Part shown: in pieces, positions 42,476-54,195 of the stretch
How the letters are laid out: the number at the start of each line of letters is the position of its first letter
How positions within the stretch are numbered: the stretch's first letter is position 1
Source of the DNA: Magicicada septendecula
Lineage: Eukaryota; Arthropoda; Insecta; Hemiptera; Cicadidae
Direction of reading: 5' to 3'
Length of the DNA stretch: 64,000 bases
Assembly: GCA_034769895.1 (NCBI GenBank)
Contig: CM068370.1
Span: 33,989,747-34,053,746 of the forward strand
The notes under the pieces: model-generated
What the model was told of the DNA's origin: nothing
The model's database searches: none
The model's input: the letters and a program-made list of their open reading frames with translations, nothing else
Program-made: the position numbers and the translations under genes

Positions 42476-43244
42476 AGTGTGAATGTTATGGTAGTAATAA
42501 GGTTACTTCGCGGCCGTCCGTGCCCCATGCCAAACTTGACAAACACAGGTCAACGACTCGAGGGGTATTTAACAGTTACGCGGAAGCCGTTTGAATTTGA
42601 CAAACACAGGTAACAGGTACGTTTTGTCGCGGTGTAAATTATTTAGGGATTACAAGGAGACACTTCGCAGATAGATATCGACCTAAGTGGTACGTTATGT
42701 CGCAAAAAGTCAAGTGGTACGTTTTGTCGCTGGTACGTTCTGTTGGGACACGGCCAGGATAGGCCGTTCCAAACATTTCAGGGGAGGAGATATTTGAAAA
42801 AAAATTATTATTCATTAAGTCAATTATATTAACCTTTTTCGGCGCTCTGGACGGGTATTCTCGCTAAACTGTAGGCCTATGGTGCTCCTGACATGTTAAG
42901 TCTCACGTCATTTTAAATTGTTAAAGTGCTCAGAACGGTTTCGTATCCCTGTGGCTGTAGGTAACTATCGGGCTGTTATGACAAATAACATAAATTACTT
43001 TATTTTCTTCCAAATTGTTTTTTAATGTTTTTGTTTTTGTAACCTTCTTGTATGTTTATTGTTTTTTATAGATTTTTTATAATTCTTGGTTTTTGTTCAA
43101 TAAACTTATAATTAATATATTTCGTATTTCATTTGTACTCACTGATACGTTTTTATCAAGTGATTTGTTTTGTTTGGTGGGGGGAGGGGTATAGGGGCGC
43201 AACTGTAGTTCAGGCGCCGGACACTAATGGCGCGCCTCTGTACC

Positions 43245-43570
43245 TCAACAAGTTTAACAACATGCGCGTAAAGGGAAAAGAGATGTGGGGAAACAACGGA
43301 AAAGGTGGCTTGAAAATAGAGACCGGAACAGGTGTTGTCGCCTAATCTTGGAATGAATAAGAAGAAACTATCACAGAAACGTTGTTGGGAGAATAAGCAC
43401 AACTGAACACCAAACAGATGAATTCACCTGTTCTAGCCATCTCAGCTGATCTTTAAACCTCCTCTTGCGTTTCCATGTTCATGCAAGAACCTTCTTAAAG
43501 AATCCTGCACGGTCAGTCCACTGTCCTCGTGTGGGCATTACGATTGTTTGCCGCGCAAATATTCATACCC
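43245..43570. other. Unassigned intronic stretch
   Basis: Nothing recognised. Confidence 0.4.
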
Positions 43571-43573
43571 CTT

Positions 43574-44438
43574 GTGACATTTCCAAACGCGGTCTCATTA
43601 TGGGTATGTATATGGGTATGTATGTAAGTGTTTGTACATGTAATACCAAGTATTTGGATGTAAATTTTTGCATGTATATATTTATGCACACATATACACA
43701 CACACTACAACTACAAAAACGTTCATTTGTGAACGTAAGCGTTACATGCATATACTGACTAATCCGTGCGTATAGATGTGCATTTTTGGATTTAGACAAG
43801 TATAATATATATGCATGAAAATATTTCTACACATATTTGCACATATATGTGTGTGTATATACATGTATACAACTAAAAACGCTTACGTTCAAAAATGCAC
43901 GTTTTTGTAGTTGTAGTGTGTGTGTAAATGTGTGCATAAATATATACATGCAAAAATTTACATCCAAATACTTGGTATTACATGTACAAACACTTACATA
44001 CCCATATTTAGCGCTTTTTACTATACAAAAATCGGCGTAAACTCAAAAAAATTCAAGTTTTTTTTTCGTAAAAATGCCTTATACGAAAAATTGCAAAAAA
44101 GGTCTCAACTTTGAGCGCTCGTATCTCTGTCCCAGTGCGTCTGACAAAACAATTACTAAGGACCATTTTGATGGTAAATGTGGTCAGCTACAACTTTTGT
44201 ATTTAACTTTTTTTGATATCTTGCTTAGTTGTTGAGATATTTACAACAAACCGTTTTTCCCCACCTTTTAACCCCCCCAGGGGGGCCCAGCGGTGAGCTG
44301 GAGTGTCCGATTTTTTCCCCCATTGAAGTGACTCCAAAACCTAACTTTCTACCAAATTTCGTGTCTGGAGGATTTTTGTCCAGTAAAAATCTTTATTCAA
44401 TGGTCTATTGTGACACTTTCCAAACGCGGTCTCATTCA
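43574..44438. repeat. Foldback inside a 26-bp direct repeat
   Basis: Arms 43599-43735 and about 43875-44010 pair (for example TACATCCAAATACTTGGTAT against its complement near 43650). The unit is flanked by GTGACATTTCCAAACGCGGT (43575) and GTGACACTTTCCAAACGCGG (44409), each followed by CTCATT. The 400 bp between the right arm and the second direct repeat is unlike anything else here. Confidence 0.75.
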
Positions 44439-44444
44439 TATACC

Positions 44445-45125
44445 CCCTGACCCGAAATGTACACAACTATTTTTGAATAGGACTTGAAAAACACACTTAA
44501 CTTAAACTGTTCCTGTAGTATAATGTTGCCGAAAACTATAAACCGATGTTTTGACAATTTTATATCTATACCGAATCAATATCTATAGCAAGTGACAATA
44601 AATCAATATCTCTAAAAAGAAATGGACGGCCGCGTATGAATATGTTTTTACATTTTGCCTAAATGAAAACTGTATCCAGATATCAATATAGAAGTGTAGA
44701 AGTGAACCTGGAGTCCGTGCGGTGCAGTTATAGCTTAGTACTAGAGGTGAGTTAATATTTGCAAGGAAATCATATCATATACGACTTGTGCCGTTAAATC
44801 TGTAATATCGATGAATCCGTTCGACTGGAAATTATATGAAGTGCATCGTTCAGATTGGCAAGCTCGAAGTAGTAATTTGCCGCACGAAGTACTTTAGTCA
44901 CAGCACGTGTTTTGTGTTTCTTTTATTGGTTCTCTGTAGTAATTGAAGAAACGTAGTAAGATGAGAAGCTCTTCATTGTTAACCTAGTTTTCCCGTTCTT
45001 GCTCTCAAGAATGCTTGTAAAAAAGGAATTTCAAAAATGAAATGCAACCCGTAAGTCAACGGTCATGATAAATCAGCTGGAAAGCCCCCTCACCTAGCAA
45101 ACAACGCACCTGACAATTATTACTT
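44445..45125. other. Unassigned intronic stretch
   Basis: Nothing recognised. Confidence 0.4.
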
Positions 45126-45129
45126 AACA

Positions 45130-45990
45130 CTGTCATGTTAAGTGAGTGCTTAACGCTAAATGGAAGGTTCTCAGGTGACAATGGAATAAACAAAGGAGTT
45201 AGGCAGGGATGCTGTATTCCCCCAACCTTGTTTCGGGAATACAGCTTAACAAATCAATTTGTATGGGTTCCCCGTTATATGCAGATGACATAGTTATTAT
45301 TCAAGAAAATGAGGATGGTTTACAGGAATGAGGAAGAGCTATCTGTCAATTACAAGAAGTAGCAAGAGGGTACTCACTGACAATTTCAGTGAAAAAGACT
45401 AAAACCATGGCCTTTAACGGTAAATATTCAGCGGCGACTAAGATAGTTATTACCAACAGCACTTTAGAAGAAAGTGAGCCGTTTTAAATGTCTCGGATGT
45501 ACAGTAAGCTATGAGTCTGAATATGATACAAAAGAGAAGGTAAATAAATTTAGAAATATTTGTGTAACGATTCATAGAAATCTTAGAAATAAAACAAGAC
45601 ACAGCACAAGGATTCAGTTTTATAAGACAATTGCAATACCCACCACGTTGATTTACGCGAATGAGACGTGGGTCATGGCAAAAAAGGAAAGCGGCAAGAT
45701 TCAGAGTGCTGAAATGTAGTTTCTTCGAAATACTTTAAATTATACGTTGTAAGATAGAATAAGTAATGAAAATATCAGAGCAGAACTCGAAGTAAAGGAC
45801 GTAAATGAAATTATTGCAATTTACAGAGACGACAATGGTGGGATCATCTGCAAAGGATGACAGAGGATCGATTGCCGAAAGCGGCACTGAACTATAAAGC
45901 CATTGGTAGAAGACACGTGGGTCGTCCGAGGGTGAGATGGGTGCCAGAACGGGTTTATATAACCTAATCTTTGAAGTGAAGAAGAAGAAG
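45130..45990 (+). mobile_element. LINE fragment with YADD box
   Basis: It reads GINKGVRQGCCIPPTLF (motif B), after a frame change PLYADDIVIIQENEDG (catalytic box, about 45275), TISVKKTKTMAFNGKYS, RFKCLGCTVSYESEYDTK, NICVTIHRNLRNKTRHST, IYANETWVMAKKESG, then the C-terminal LPKAALNYKAIGRRHVGRPR. It ends with GAAGAAGAAGAAG. The same clade as 17500-18790. Several frame changes and stops. Confidence 0.9.
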
Positions 45991-45994
45991 ACTG

Positions 45995-46485
45995 TTTTTC
46001 TGTTAAATTTAAAAACAATTTGGATGTTGCTACGTTCCTTCTGTGTTTTACGAGCTCTGTGGTATTTAAAAAAATCATATGTTGCAGTGCACTAATATAT
46101 TTAGCACTTGTTTTTTGCTATCTACCCCTCCCCCCAAAGATCAACAAACAAACACGTTACATAAACAAACATGATAAACGTGCACAGTCACAAGTTTTTA
46201 GTCCCGTATAAAAAAAAAAAAACTTTAATAGTATTAGATTGTACAGCAGCGCGATATATAATTGAGATTATAAAATCTTTTTACAATTTGTGATCGAACG
46301 TGGAACTCATTCTTCTGTAGTCAGAGCAAAGCTGTAAGCAAATTATACCATTTGAAAATACCTTATTGAATCATGAAGTAGACGAAAAAGATTAGCAAAA
46401 AAACAAAACTTCTATAAAATGTGTTGTTCCATGAAAAGCGCGTGCTGTACAATTTGTATCTTATGAACAGTTGACTTCAGAACCG
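45995..46485. other. Unassigned intronic stretch
   Basis: Nothing recognised. Confidence 0.4.
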
Positions 46486-46488
46486 TAA

Positions 46489-47243
46489 AACCGCGTTTAC
46501 AGCGGAGTTGAAAACACATGTTACGAACAAATGATGACATTTCGAAAAATGGTAGTAATTTGTTTTAAACGTCTCGTGTTGTCAACAGATTTTCCGTGTT
46601 TAAAACATAAATTTTGTTTTCCAGTAGGAGTCGGTAAAGATAAAAGAAAGTTGTAAACATTTGTTGTAAACTTGTGTAGCAGCGCCTCTACGGTGTTGAA
46701 AACATTTCTTGCACTGGAATAGCTGGTCTGTAATTAGTGTCCTGTTCGCCAATTGTATGCCCTATTAATTATTACAATCAAGTAATCAACATTTTTAAAA
46801 CTACCATGAGATTTCAAATCACCTGAGAAAGGGTCGATATCATCTCTGTTTAAATCCTGCAAAAGCTCACTTCCACTAAACTTAGCTCTCGCTTTTAATG
46901 ACGGTCTGACTCAGAGGGGGCCGCACGCTACAGATTTTTTTTTTAACAGAAGTATTTTTATAAAAGTAGGAGGCACTTTGATTTATTTAAGTATGATTTA
47001 TTGAAATTAAGCTGCGGCAGCAAGTACAAAATTCTACACATTCGACATCTTGAAGTGGAACTTGTGCAAGACTAAAGTGAGGTCAGGTCAGATTTGAGTC
47101 CATGCGCGTAAATGTTGCAAACAAAAATAAAGACAAACTAGTAGTGTGCTTTTCAACATTGGTTGTCAACATATACTCGTAACTTTACAACACAAAATTT
47201 GCACACATTTGTTCACAACAGTCGGTGTAAACGCGGGTTTAGC
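46489..47243. mobile_element. Harbinger-like MITE
   Basis: The left end AACCGCGTTTACAGCGG and the right end, on the other strand, AACCCGCGTTTACACCGA are inverted. Subterminal GAACAAATG words also pair. TAA and TAG three-base flanks fit the TWA target of PIF/Harbinger. A 108-bp piece at 46906-47013 matches the inside of the hAT at 48115-48809. Confidence 0.65.
46906..47013 (+). repeat. Fragment of the 48.1-kb hAT-type element
   Basis: GACTCAGAGGGGGCCGCA through TATGATTTATTGAAATTAA, matching 48138-48241 at nearly every base. Confidence 0.9.
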
Positions 47244-47249
47244 TTTATA

Positions 47250-47690
47250 AGCGTAGACAGCGCCGGGACACGCTACGCTGTTCCAAAACACGTTTCGTTA
47301 GCGTTTCAAACGGATACGTAAAGCACCGTTACGCTCAGGTATTCGGTTCCTCGACACTTTTACGCTTCACTGGTCCGAAGTCTGTTGATACGGACGGCCA
47401 GGTGTTTCGGTGGCCTCCGACTGCCACCGCGTGTTTACAACAGAGTTGTTTGTTTTTTGTTTTTCTTATCATATCTTCACATTGCCGAAGCAGAGACACA
47501 TGTCATACGCCGTGCGTGGGTCACGCTTGTATCGTGTCTGCGTATTCACGCCGTTATCACTGGATACCACTTCAGTTGGTATCTTTTGACAAACGTCAAA
47601 TATATTACTGTCTTAATATAATACCCTCCTGTCATCGGTCGGATTGACTCGTAATACTTCGGGTATGTGAAGAGCTGCGTAATGCCTTAG
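47250..47690. other. Unassigned, GC-richer stretch
   Basis: Less AT-rich than its surroundings (CGCCGGGACACGC, GCCTCCGACTGCCACCGCG). Possibly another Harbinger derivative. No clear frame. Confidence 0.35.
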
Positions 47691-48061
47691 GTCCCGTTTT
47701 ATGCATCCGATTTATACCGTACGATAACATACGATAATAACTCGTTCGACATGTAGAACAACAGAAACAAGTCGGCCGTTTTATGCACTGTGTACGATAA
47801 GTTTATCGCTCCGAACTCAAAAAACATATCGTCGTGTCCCAGGAAACGGATCAGATAAAAAGTCGGACGAGTTGTTTAGATACACGGCCCGTAATGGTTC
47901 CGTGAATACACTCGCGTGAGTTTTTAATCGTATGACTTTTAGACATCAGCGCTACCAACCTTCCTGCCTAGCGTCGGCGAGACAGTTGTGCCAATAATCG
48001 GTGGTATTTACGTGGTAGTGCGATTTTCTTAATTTGTATTGTAAATATGGAAGACACTTAT

Positions 48062-48882
48062 AGTGAAAGGCTTATTGACGAAATCCAAAACAGAAAAGCA
48101 CTATGGGATCCCGCCATTGCCGGATTTACCACTAGGCCGACTCAGAGGGGGCCGCAAGCTACAGATTTTTTTTGAACAGAAGTATTTTTATAAAAGTAGG
48201 AGGCACTTTGATTTATTTAAGTATGATTTATTGAAATTAAATGTTCAAGTTTTGTTAACAATACAAATGGAAGACAGTTCTTATTGAAATATTGCGAGCT
48301 TATTTTTAAGACGTTGGCATCCTTGAAAACTAATCTGCGCATGCGAATTTTGTGTATGCTTTCCCCGACATTAATTCCATTAAGCTACATGGTCACTGAA
48401 TAGTAGTTTACTATTAGCTTGTATCTTTAGTCAAAGATTAAAACAAATCTAGACCTATTTTTTAATTTTATAAACATTTTAAGAAAAAAATTAATGTATT
48501 ACACCTAGACAATAAAAAATACATTTTATATGTTAAATTTATGAATAAGCTTAGTTAAGTTACTCTACTTGAAAATAAATTAATTGCTCAATTCATTTGC
48601 ATGGTTCTGAATATTTTGAAAAAGTTTGATAAATGAAAGCTGGCTTTTTTATAGTAGCCTACTGGTTTTAAATTTGACAGTATTAATCTGACATCATATT
48701 ACTTCTGCAGTACATATGTTACTTCAAAGTCACAGCCGGAAGGGGGTGGGGGAGGGGAGGCCGCTCAGAAAATTTGGCCTAGGCCTCAAAAATCTTAAAT
48801 CCGGCACTGGATCTCGCTTCCGAAGATTATAAAAACGAACCGATAAGCGGCATACAACTCGCACGGATCCATTTTCAGTACT
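48062..48882 (+). pseudogene. MADF-domain ORF interrupted by a hAT insertion
   Basis: SERLIDEIQNRKALW reads from 48062 to 48106. After the hAT and one copy of the target duplication it continues in frame from 48810 as DLASEDYKNEPIS, then a stop at about 48880. Joined, this is the start of a MADF (Myb/SANT-like) domain, whose signature is LIxxVxxxxxLWDxxSxDYKNR. An ATG at 48048 is one base out of frame with it. MADF proteins of PIF/Harbinger elements bind DNA and bring the transposase to the ends. It is dead by frameshift, insertion and truncation. Confidence 0.75.
48115..48809. mobile_element. hAT-type non-autonomous element, 695 bp
   Basis: The left end is CATTGCCGGATTTACC. The right end, on the other strand, is CAGTGCCGGATTTAAGAT. 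The 8-bp flanks GATCCCGC (48107-48114) and GATCTCGC (48810-48817) differ at one base. Removing the element plus one flank rejoins the MADF frame, which proves the insertion. Confidence 0.92.
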
Positions 48883-49274
48883 GATGATGGCAGCGCTGAA
48901 AGAGTTTGCTCACACCCAGTTCTGATATTTTTTACTCACGGCAGAAATCGAAGTCAAATCGAATGCAAAACTTAGCGTACGATATAAATCGGATGCTTAA
49001 AAGGAGCTTTCCCTTCGTTTACGTGTGAAGGATCCATGTTCAGGTCGTTATTTAAAAGCCACAATCCTCCCACACTTGAGTTCTTTCATCGTAAACGTAG
49101 CCAGTAATTTAATTGATTTCCTATGAACGTTATCCGTTATTTATGGTACCATGCATATCTATGAAATTATTTGATGGTTAATACAGTTTTTTTTTAAATT
49201 ATTTGTGTCGTTTTTTTGGCACGGTATGCTACTATACTTAGAATTGTGCCAGCTTCCTGTTATCATGAGAAATT

Positions 49275-49960
49275 AATCTTCTCTTCTTCTTCTATCAGGG
49301 AGTAGGCGAATCACCTGTTCCTGTCCCAAAAGACTGTATACACTTCACCAACGCTTCCCGTGTCTTCCTATACTTCGCTGTCCATCAGACTTGTATTGCA
49401 AAACTTCCTGAGACACCGTGCCATCTGGTATCCTATTCGGATGAGCAATCCGCCTCTCTTTGTTCTCTGCAATACGATCTTGAATTTTTAAAAGGTTTAA
49501 TGTCTTCATTGTAGAGCCTGTCCCTGCGTGTGCAGCCTGCAGCAGATCGCAAGAATCTCATCTCCGATGGCTGTATTCTCGTCAGATGTTTTTTTTCAGC
49601 CAGAACACAAGTTTCAGAATCACACAATAACACCGGTACCTTATGAAATTTTAATTGAGTCTATTTCCTTGTTTTTCTTGACCAGCACTGGACGAATTGT
49701 GTCACGTATTGACGAAACGCAGCCAACTTGTGATCAACATCGGAATCAACTAAGTGACGTCACTACGAAGACAGCGGAAATATGACACCTGCTCTGTACT
49801 CTTATTATCCAATACACTCTTAGTCCGTAAGGGGTATTTGCCACGAATGCCATAGTTATTTACTGCTTCACAGAAATTTTCATGTTGCAGTTTAAACAGA
49901 CTTGTTGTAACTGGAACATTGAATTCTGACGCTAGCATTCGTTGTTCTGTGTGATTACTT
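49275..49960 (-). mobile_element. LINE fragment, degenerate
   Basis: The minus strand reads YPLRTKSVLDNKSTEQVSYF and RCLRSDVT (post-catalytic RT region), then LLCDSETCVLAEKKHLTR, PSEMRFLRSAAGCTRRDRLY and, after frame changes, GRHGKRW, ending in a GAAGAAGAGAAG-like tail (minus strand). Many stops. Confidence 0.8.
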
Positions 49961-49964
49961 GGTC

Positions 49965-51600
49965 GTCTGCAAACAGCATTGTATTCATGTACGTACTGTT
50001 ATTTACTTTTGTTCCCGGAGCCACTCATAATTTCCACTTTCTAACTACGTCATCAGTATAGATACTAAATAGTGTTGAAGATATAGGCTACTACAGCCTT
50101 AGCGTACTCCCTGATAAATATAAGCCTCTCCTGTCAAATCCTCTCATACAGACAATACTGTAACGGCCACTTAGGCCGTTACGGAAAATTTAATAACTAG
50201 GCTACTTGGCCTAGAGGAAGCGAAAAATGTGCTGGAGCCCAAACAGAGTGACAGGATTTGCAATCAACACTCTTGTAACAAGTAACCATTTTTTATTAGT
50301 GCTAACATGTGACACACTGTTATAATCATGTACCATTTTCTTTAAGAACATTAATTTACGTTATTACAAAATATTCCGTTACAAGTTTTTTAAAACAGCT
50401 GGAGTTCTTGTACCATTTTCTTTAAAGCATTAACAAGATGTTTAACGTGAACACCAGGGGGCCAGTCTATTCAGTTGATGTTGACTGAAGGGTAATAATT
50501 AGAACGCTCCCACCTGTACTTTTGTTGAAGAACTCAAAGGGTACCATGCTGACCAGTGTGCCATGAGTGCTGCAGACTGTCCTTAGAGTGTGGTGAATCT
50601 TAAGCGAGTCTCATTCCGGGCAGATGTGGGTCCTTCGGTGTTCTGTTGGATGAGTATTCCTGGGCCTGACGGCTTTGGGGAGCATCCTGGTGCACTGCTC
50701 TGCGGATAGTGACAGGTGTTGATGTTACTACCGCTGCTACCCTTTCTCCCGGCTGGTGCGGGGACCCTGAACACCTTTACTGGATTACGACCTCATGTAG
50801 AAAGATTGCTTTTAACACTGGGCCGTCAGACTATCGGACACTCTCCTTGAAAGTTGGCAAAGGAATGAGAACAGGGCCTGGATTAGACGGTCCCACTATC
50901 CTGCATGAAAGCGACTTGTTCCGATTTGCCGATCATAACCTTTGGTAACTTCCTTATTAACAACGTACAAGGAACAGGTGATACAGTTGACTAGGCCTGC
51001 TAGATTGCGTCGCCGTGGCGCAGACACGGCCTTGGCAATCACATCTTAATAATCGAGGTAGTTGTGGCGAGCACAGCTGCCACGCGCGTTGGCGGCACTG
51101 ATCGCATTCAAACCGCGCCGGGAAAATTCAAACCCCGGCACAATACTATTTTTAAGAAATGAATTATTTTTATAATTATATTTATAAACAGAGTGAATAC
51201 AAATCGCATATAATACAAATATAAATACGTGAATACGAACAAGATAAAAAAAATTAATTAAAACAACATAACGGTACAAAAATAGGATTTTTTACTCAAA
51301 GTCCCAGCGCAAGGAAAAATATCAATGAAGCAGTTCATGTGAAAGGAATCGTGAGACATAATTTTTATTAGATTCGTTGAAGCGCGTAATAATTCGATAT
51401 TAATTTCATCAGACCTGCTCCTTTCAAACTGTTGACCACTGAAATTTCGGTGGTAGGCAATATCGCACCAGAACGCGTGTATGTAATATCTACAAAATAT
51501 GTAAAGTGCGCACTCGGCCAGGGATTAACAGTACGTTCCAAATACCTGCTCCGTCTCTTCAAGACGCTTCCCGCCAAATGAAGAAGATCTGTATGTCTTC
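49965..51600. other. Unassigned intronic stretch
   Basis: No exon recognised. 50560-50970 is GC-richer with mixed short frames and could be an old transposon piece of unknown class. Confidence 0.4.
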
Positions 51601-51604
51601 AGTC

Positions 51605-52610
51605 TAGAGCTGTGTTAAACTAGTATTTGAAAATAACAAGTACGAACGAAACCGTTCCAAAAAAATAACACGTACAAATACTTGTTATTACATATATGCG
51701 TATACTTATTATGCATATACAGTACTTGTATTATACAATATGTTATAAGAAATAAATTGAAATTAAAAGTATTAACCGTGTTATTTTACACTGTCACTTT
51801 ATTAAGTTGTTACTGTTTAAAATAAAATAAGAAACAAGAGAATTTATAGGTCTATCTCCCTTTGGGAATACTAATTTAAGTATTCACTAGGAGTAAACAA
51901 ACTGACATAGGTTTAATATTAAATTATTGATTCCATTTTGAATAGACAAATCAGTTACGAAACTCAGACAATGAAGTTTAGAGTACACGTACCGTAACAG
52001 CACAACAAAGAATATCAAAAAAATTACGTGAGATGTGCAGTGAAATTAAAATTATCTCCGAAATCACTTTAACATAAAGTACTGCATGGCCTATCAGCCA
52101 TTCTGTAGGTTTTAACACAATATAATTAGCTTTTCCAAAGTTTACAAGTTGGTGACTAGTATAATACATAATTTGTGATTATAACCTGTATTATATATCT
52201 ACATAACACATGAGAATAAATGTAACTTTAAGTATGAATTTTTTTCATTTATTAAAAAACAGCTTCGTCTCTTTGGCATAGAGATATTCTGAACCTCGTT
52301 GTTCAGAATCGTTTGCTTCGATTCGTCTTGTATGGCAATCGGCACATGCGTAGAATGAAGTATTCCGCACCAAAAAGTGACTTTGTACTCGTCTACTCGT
52401 AATTCTCGTAGTAGCCTACTCGTTTATTTGTTAATTGCGGAGGGGAGTCCCGCCACTCGGAACCGCGAGGCCGCGAGTAATCGGAACGGGTATTTCCACT
52501 TTTCAGTTATCGTTGAATCGGAACAGGTATTTCAACTTTTCAGTCACTGTTATATCCGTTCCACAAAAGTAATCGTTCCAAAATACCTGTTATAGGTATG
52601 TCGGCCCATC
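51605..52610. mobile_element. hAT-type non-autonomous element, copy 2
   Basis: Co-linear with 32399-33390 over its whole length, starting TAGAGCTGTGTTAAACTAGT. The right end is worn (CGGCCCATCATCG in place of CGGCCCACCTCTA), so its target duplication cannot be checked. It adds AGGCCGCGAG in one place. Confidence 0.85.
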
Positions 52611-52614
52611 ATCG

Positions 52615-52790
52615 TAACAACTCTGTGCGTGTTTATAAATAATTGAATCCAAACTATCTCTGACACTGAAGATGGCCTCCGATAGTGAGATCGAAACGTT
52701 TGTCGTTAACAACTTTCGACCGCGGCCCCAGAGCCTCGCTATAGATAGGCCTAATTTTAACAACGTTGACGCCGGCCGTCAGAGGTTAAG
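52615..52790 (+). repeat. Single-arm element of the AACAGCC superfamily
   Basis: Only one arm is present. It runs from about 52640 through the motif to CGACCGCGGCCCCAGAGCCT and GACGCCGGCCGTCAGAG. Directly follows the hAT-type element. Confidence 0.7.
52666..52700 (+). other. Hammerhead-like core motif, locus 10
   Basis: CTGAAGA (52666-52672), T, stem GGCCTC/GTGAGATC with one mismatch, GAAA, ACGT (52696-52699), T52700. TGTCG after it pairs with TGACA just before the core (5 bp including one GU), the best stem I in the window. Confidence 0.5.
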
Positions 52791-52794
52791 ATCT

Positions 52795-53149
52795 ACTTTA
52801 AAACCTTCTGTATCAACAGTCTGTATCCATCAGGTAAATTCATATTCAATAGAAAATTCCTGTGCTTTTCTGTGGCCAGTATCATACTCTGTTTCCTTCT
52901 TTGGCAGTACTAGATTTTCCCAACACCGGTCACACTTACCAGCGCTATATTTTATCCTAATCGCATTGCCGCTTTCAGCGGTTTTCCACAAGCCTCTTTC
53001 GATAAAAATCTTTGAAGTGCAGACACTCCATTACTATGTGCACTTCACAATAACACTTCACAGTCATTTGTCAGTATCAGATGCTTATCTAACCCTTAAT
53101 AATTTGCGGTTCAGTACGTTAACAATTATTTATATGTAACTGTAAATTT
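52795..53149. other. Unassigned stretch with a long open frame
   Basis: A forward frame at 52672-53139 is open but begins inside the repeat above and is not similar to any protein I know. Regarded as chance. Confidence 0.4.
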
Positions 53150-53235
53150 ATCGTCATCATCACCACTCCAAGGACTAGGCCTTGGGCCTGTTCCGGAACC
53201 CATCTCCTCCTCGGTCTACCGTCATCCGATTTCCG
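53150..53235 (-). mobile_element. Tiny LINE 3' end
   Basis: The minus strand reads RPRRRWVPEQAQGLVLGV, then (GAT)n-like sequence, as at the 3' ends of the LINEs in this window. Confidence 0.65.
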
Positions 53236-53239
53236 AGGC

Positions 53240-54195
53240 TCGTATGAGTTCTGTAAGCACATATACTTTTACTTAAGCAGGTTACTGGCCTGTTGTAAAA
53301 CCCCCAACGTGGAGGACCAGGAACTTTGATTTCGGGCTGCTCTTCCCCTTGAGAATTCCTTTCACCTCAGCTGACGAGCTCTCTCTGCCCGATCGCAGTA
53401 GACTAACTAACTTAGCTCTTGTCTACCGTAGGCTCCTCCGCCTCCACACTAGATACACACCCTTCTGCCGATGTGCACCATCCTGCCAGGCCAGAGTTCA
53501 GGATACCCCCAGGCTGCCCTGACAGAACTTCCATCTCTCGTTTGCTTACCGATCCACTCCGCTGGAGGGATTGGCTACCACAACATTGGAGTGGATTGTT
53601 CGGCGTAACAGCGCCCACCAACGTGTAGGTCGGAGTGGAATTAAGGTGTAGAGGCATTTCTCTTCAATGAAAGCACATGTTCGCGACACATCCGCTTTCG
53701 GACACCCTGTAAATTTATATTTATTTAAATATAGGCTATATATTGATGATAATATGTAAATATAACTGTTTACTTTTTAGTTGAACCATTAAAGGTATAA
53801 GTCAGTCGAGGGACTGTCTGAGAGCGGGTATTAAACTGTTTGATTCCTGTTTTACTGTCGGCTTAGTCAGAAACAGTTGCATCACCAAACAGTCGATAGA
53901 CAAACAGAATGTGTCCCAGGTTTTTGTAACGACTGAATTTTCGATGTGGCACATTATCCCCCCGACCCAAAAGACTGGTAGCGATTGCCGTTCACGTGCG
54001 GAAAACTCGTGCAGCAGCGTATTATTTCACGCGACAGCTTGACGTACGCTAAGTGACACGCAAATGTGATACGCTAAGTACACAATGGCCAAACCTTGTG
54101 ACAGCAGTCGATCGGATTTTACTGTATGCGCGTGAGTTGAAATAATGCCGAGTTGTGATATACGAATTATGGCGGTTAACGACCAAAATTGATAA
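53240..54195. other. Unassigned, GC-richer then AT-rich stretch
   Basis: 53330-53650 is rich in C and G with mirror frames on both strands and no family I recognise. It may be an old transposon or a piece of a processed transcript. Confidence 0.35.

Larger units (their letters stand above)
40587..42743. mobile_element. Mutator-like (MULE) transposon
   Basis: The left end has ACAGAACGTACCAG, then GACAAAACGTACC three more times to about 40700. The right end has the same word reversed (GGTACGTTTTGTCGC and variants) three to five times between 42610 and 42743. These arrays are likely transposase-binding sites in the terminal repeats. No clean 9-bp duplication was found. The transposase gene on the minus strand is described separately. 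Nested within the hAT-type element. Confidence 0.85.
40524..43240. mobile_element. hAT-type element split by a Mutator-like transposon
   Basis: The left end CAGTGGCGCGCC (40524) and the right end, on the other strand, CAGAGGCGCGCC (43240) form the TIRs. Flanking 8-mers TAATTCAA (40516-40523) and TACCTCAA (43241-43248) match at 6 of 8. Inside lie about 60 bp of hAT DNA, the MULE (40587-42743), then about 500 bp more of hAT DNA. No hAT transposase was seen. Confidence 0.75.
47690..49008. mobile_element. Harbinger-like element carrying a MADF frame, split by a hAT
   Basis: Left TTTTATGCATCCGATTTATA (about 47698) and right, on the other strand, TTTTAAGCATCCGATTTATA (about 49002), both followed by a TCGTACG-like word, form the TIRs. 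Inside is a MADF-like frame as expected for the accessory protein of PIF/Harbinger elements. Most of the rest, including the transposase, is gone. Confidence 0.75.

Noticed and set aside
48879..48910. Another CTGATGATGGC...GAAA motif
   Set aside because: It lies within the Harbinger remnant, the stem is only GC/GC-like and the word after GAAA is not palindromic. Left out of the hammerhead-like set.
52672..53139. 155-codon forward frame
   Set aside because: It begins inside a repeat arm and has no recognisable domain or splice context. The codon pattern looks random.
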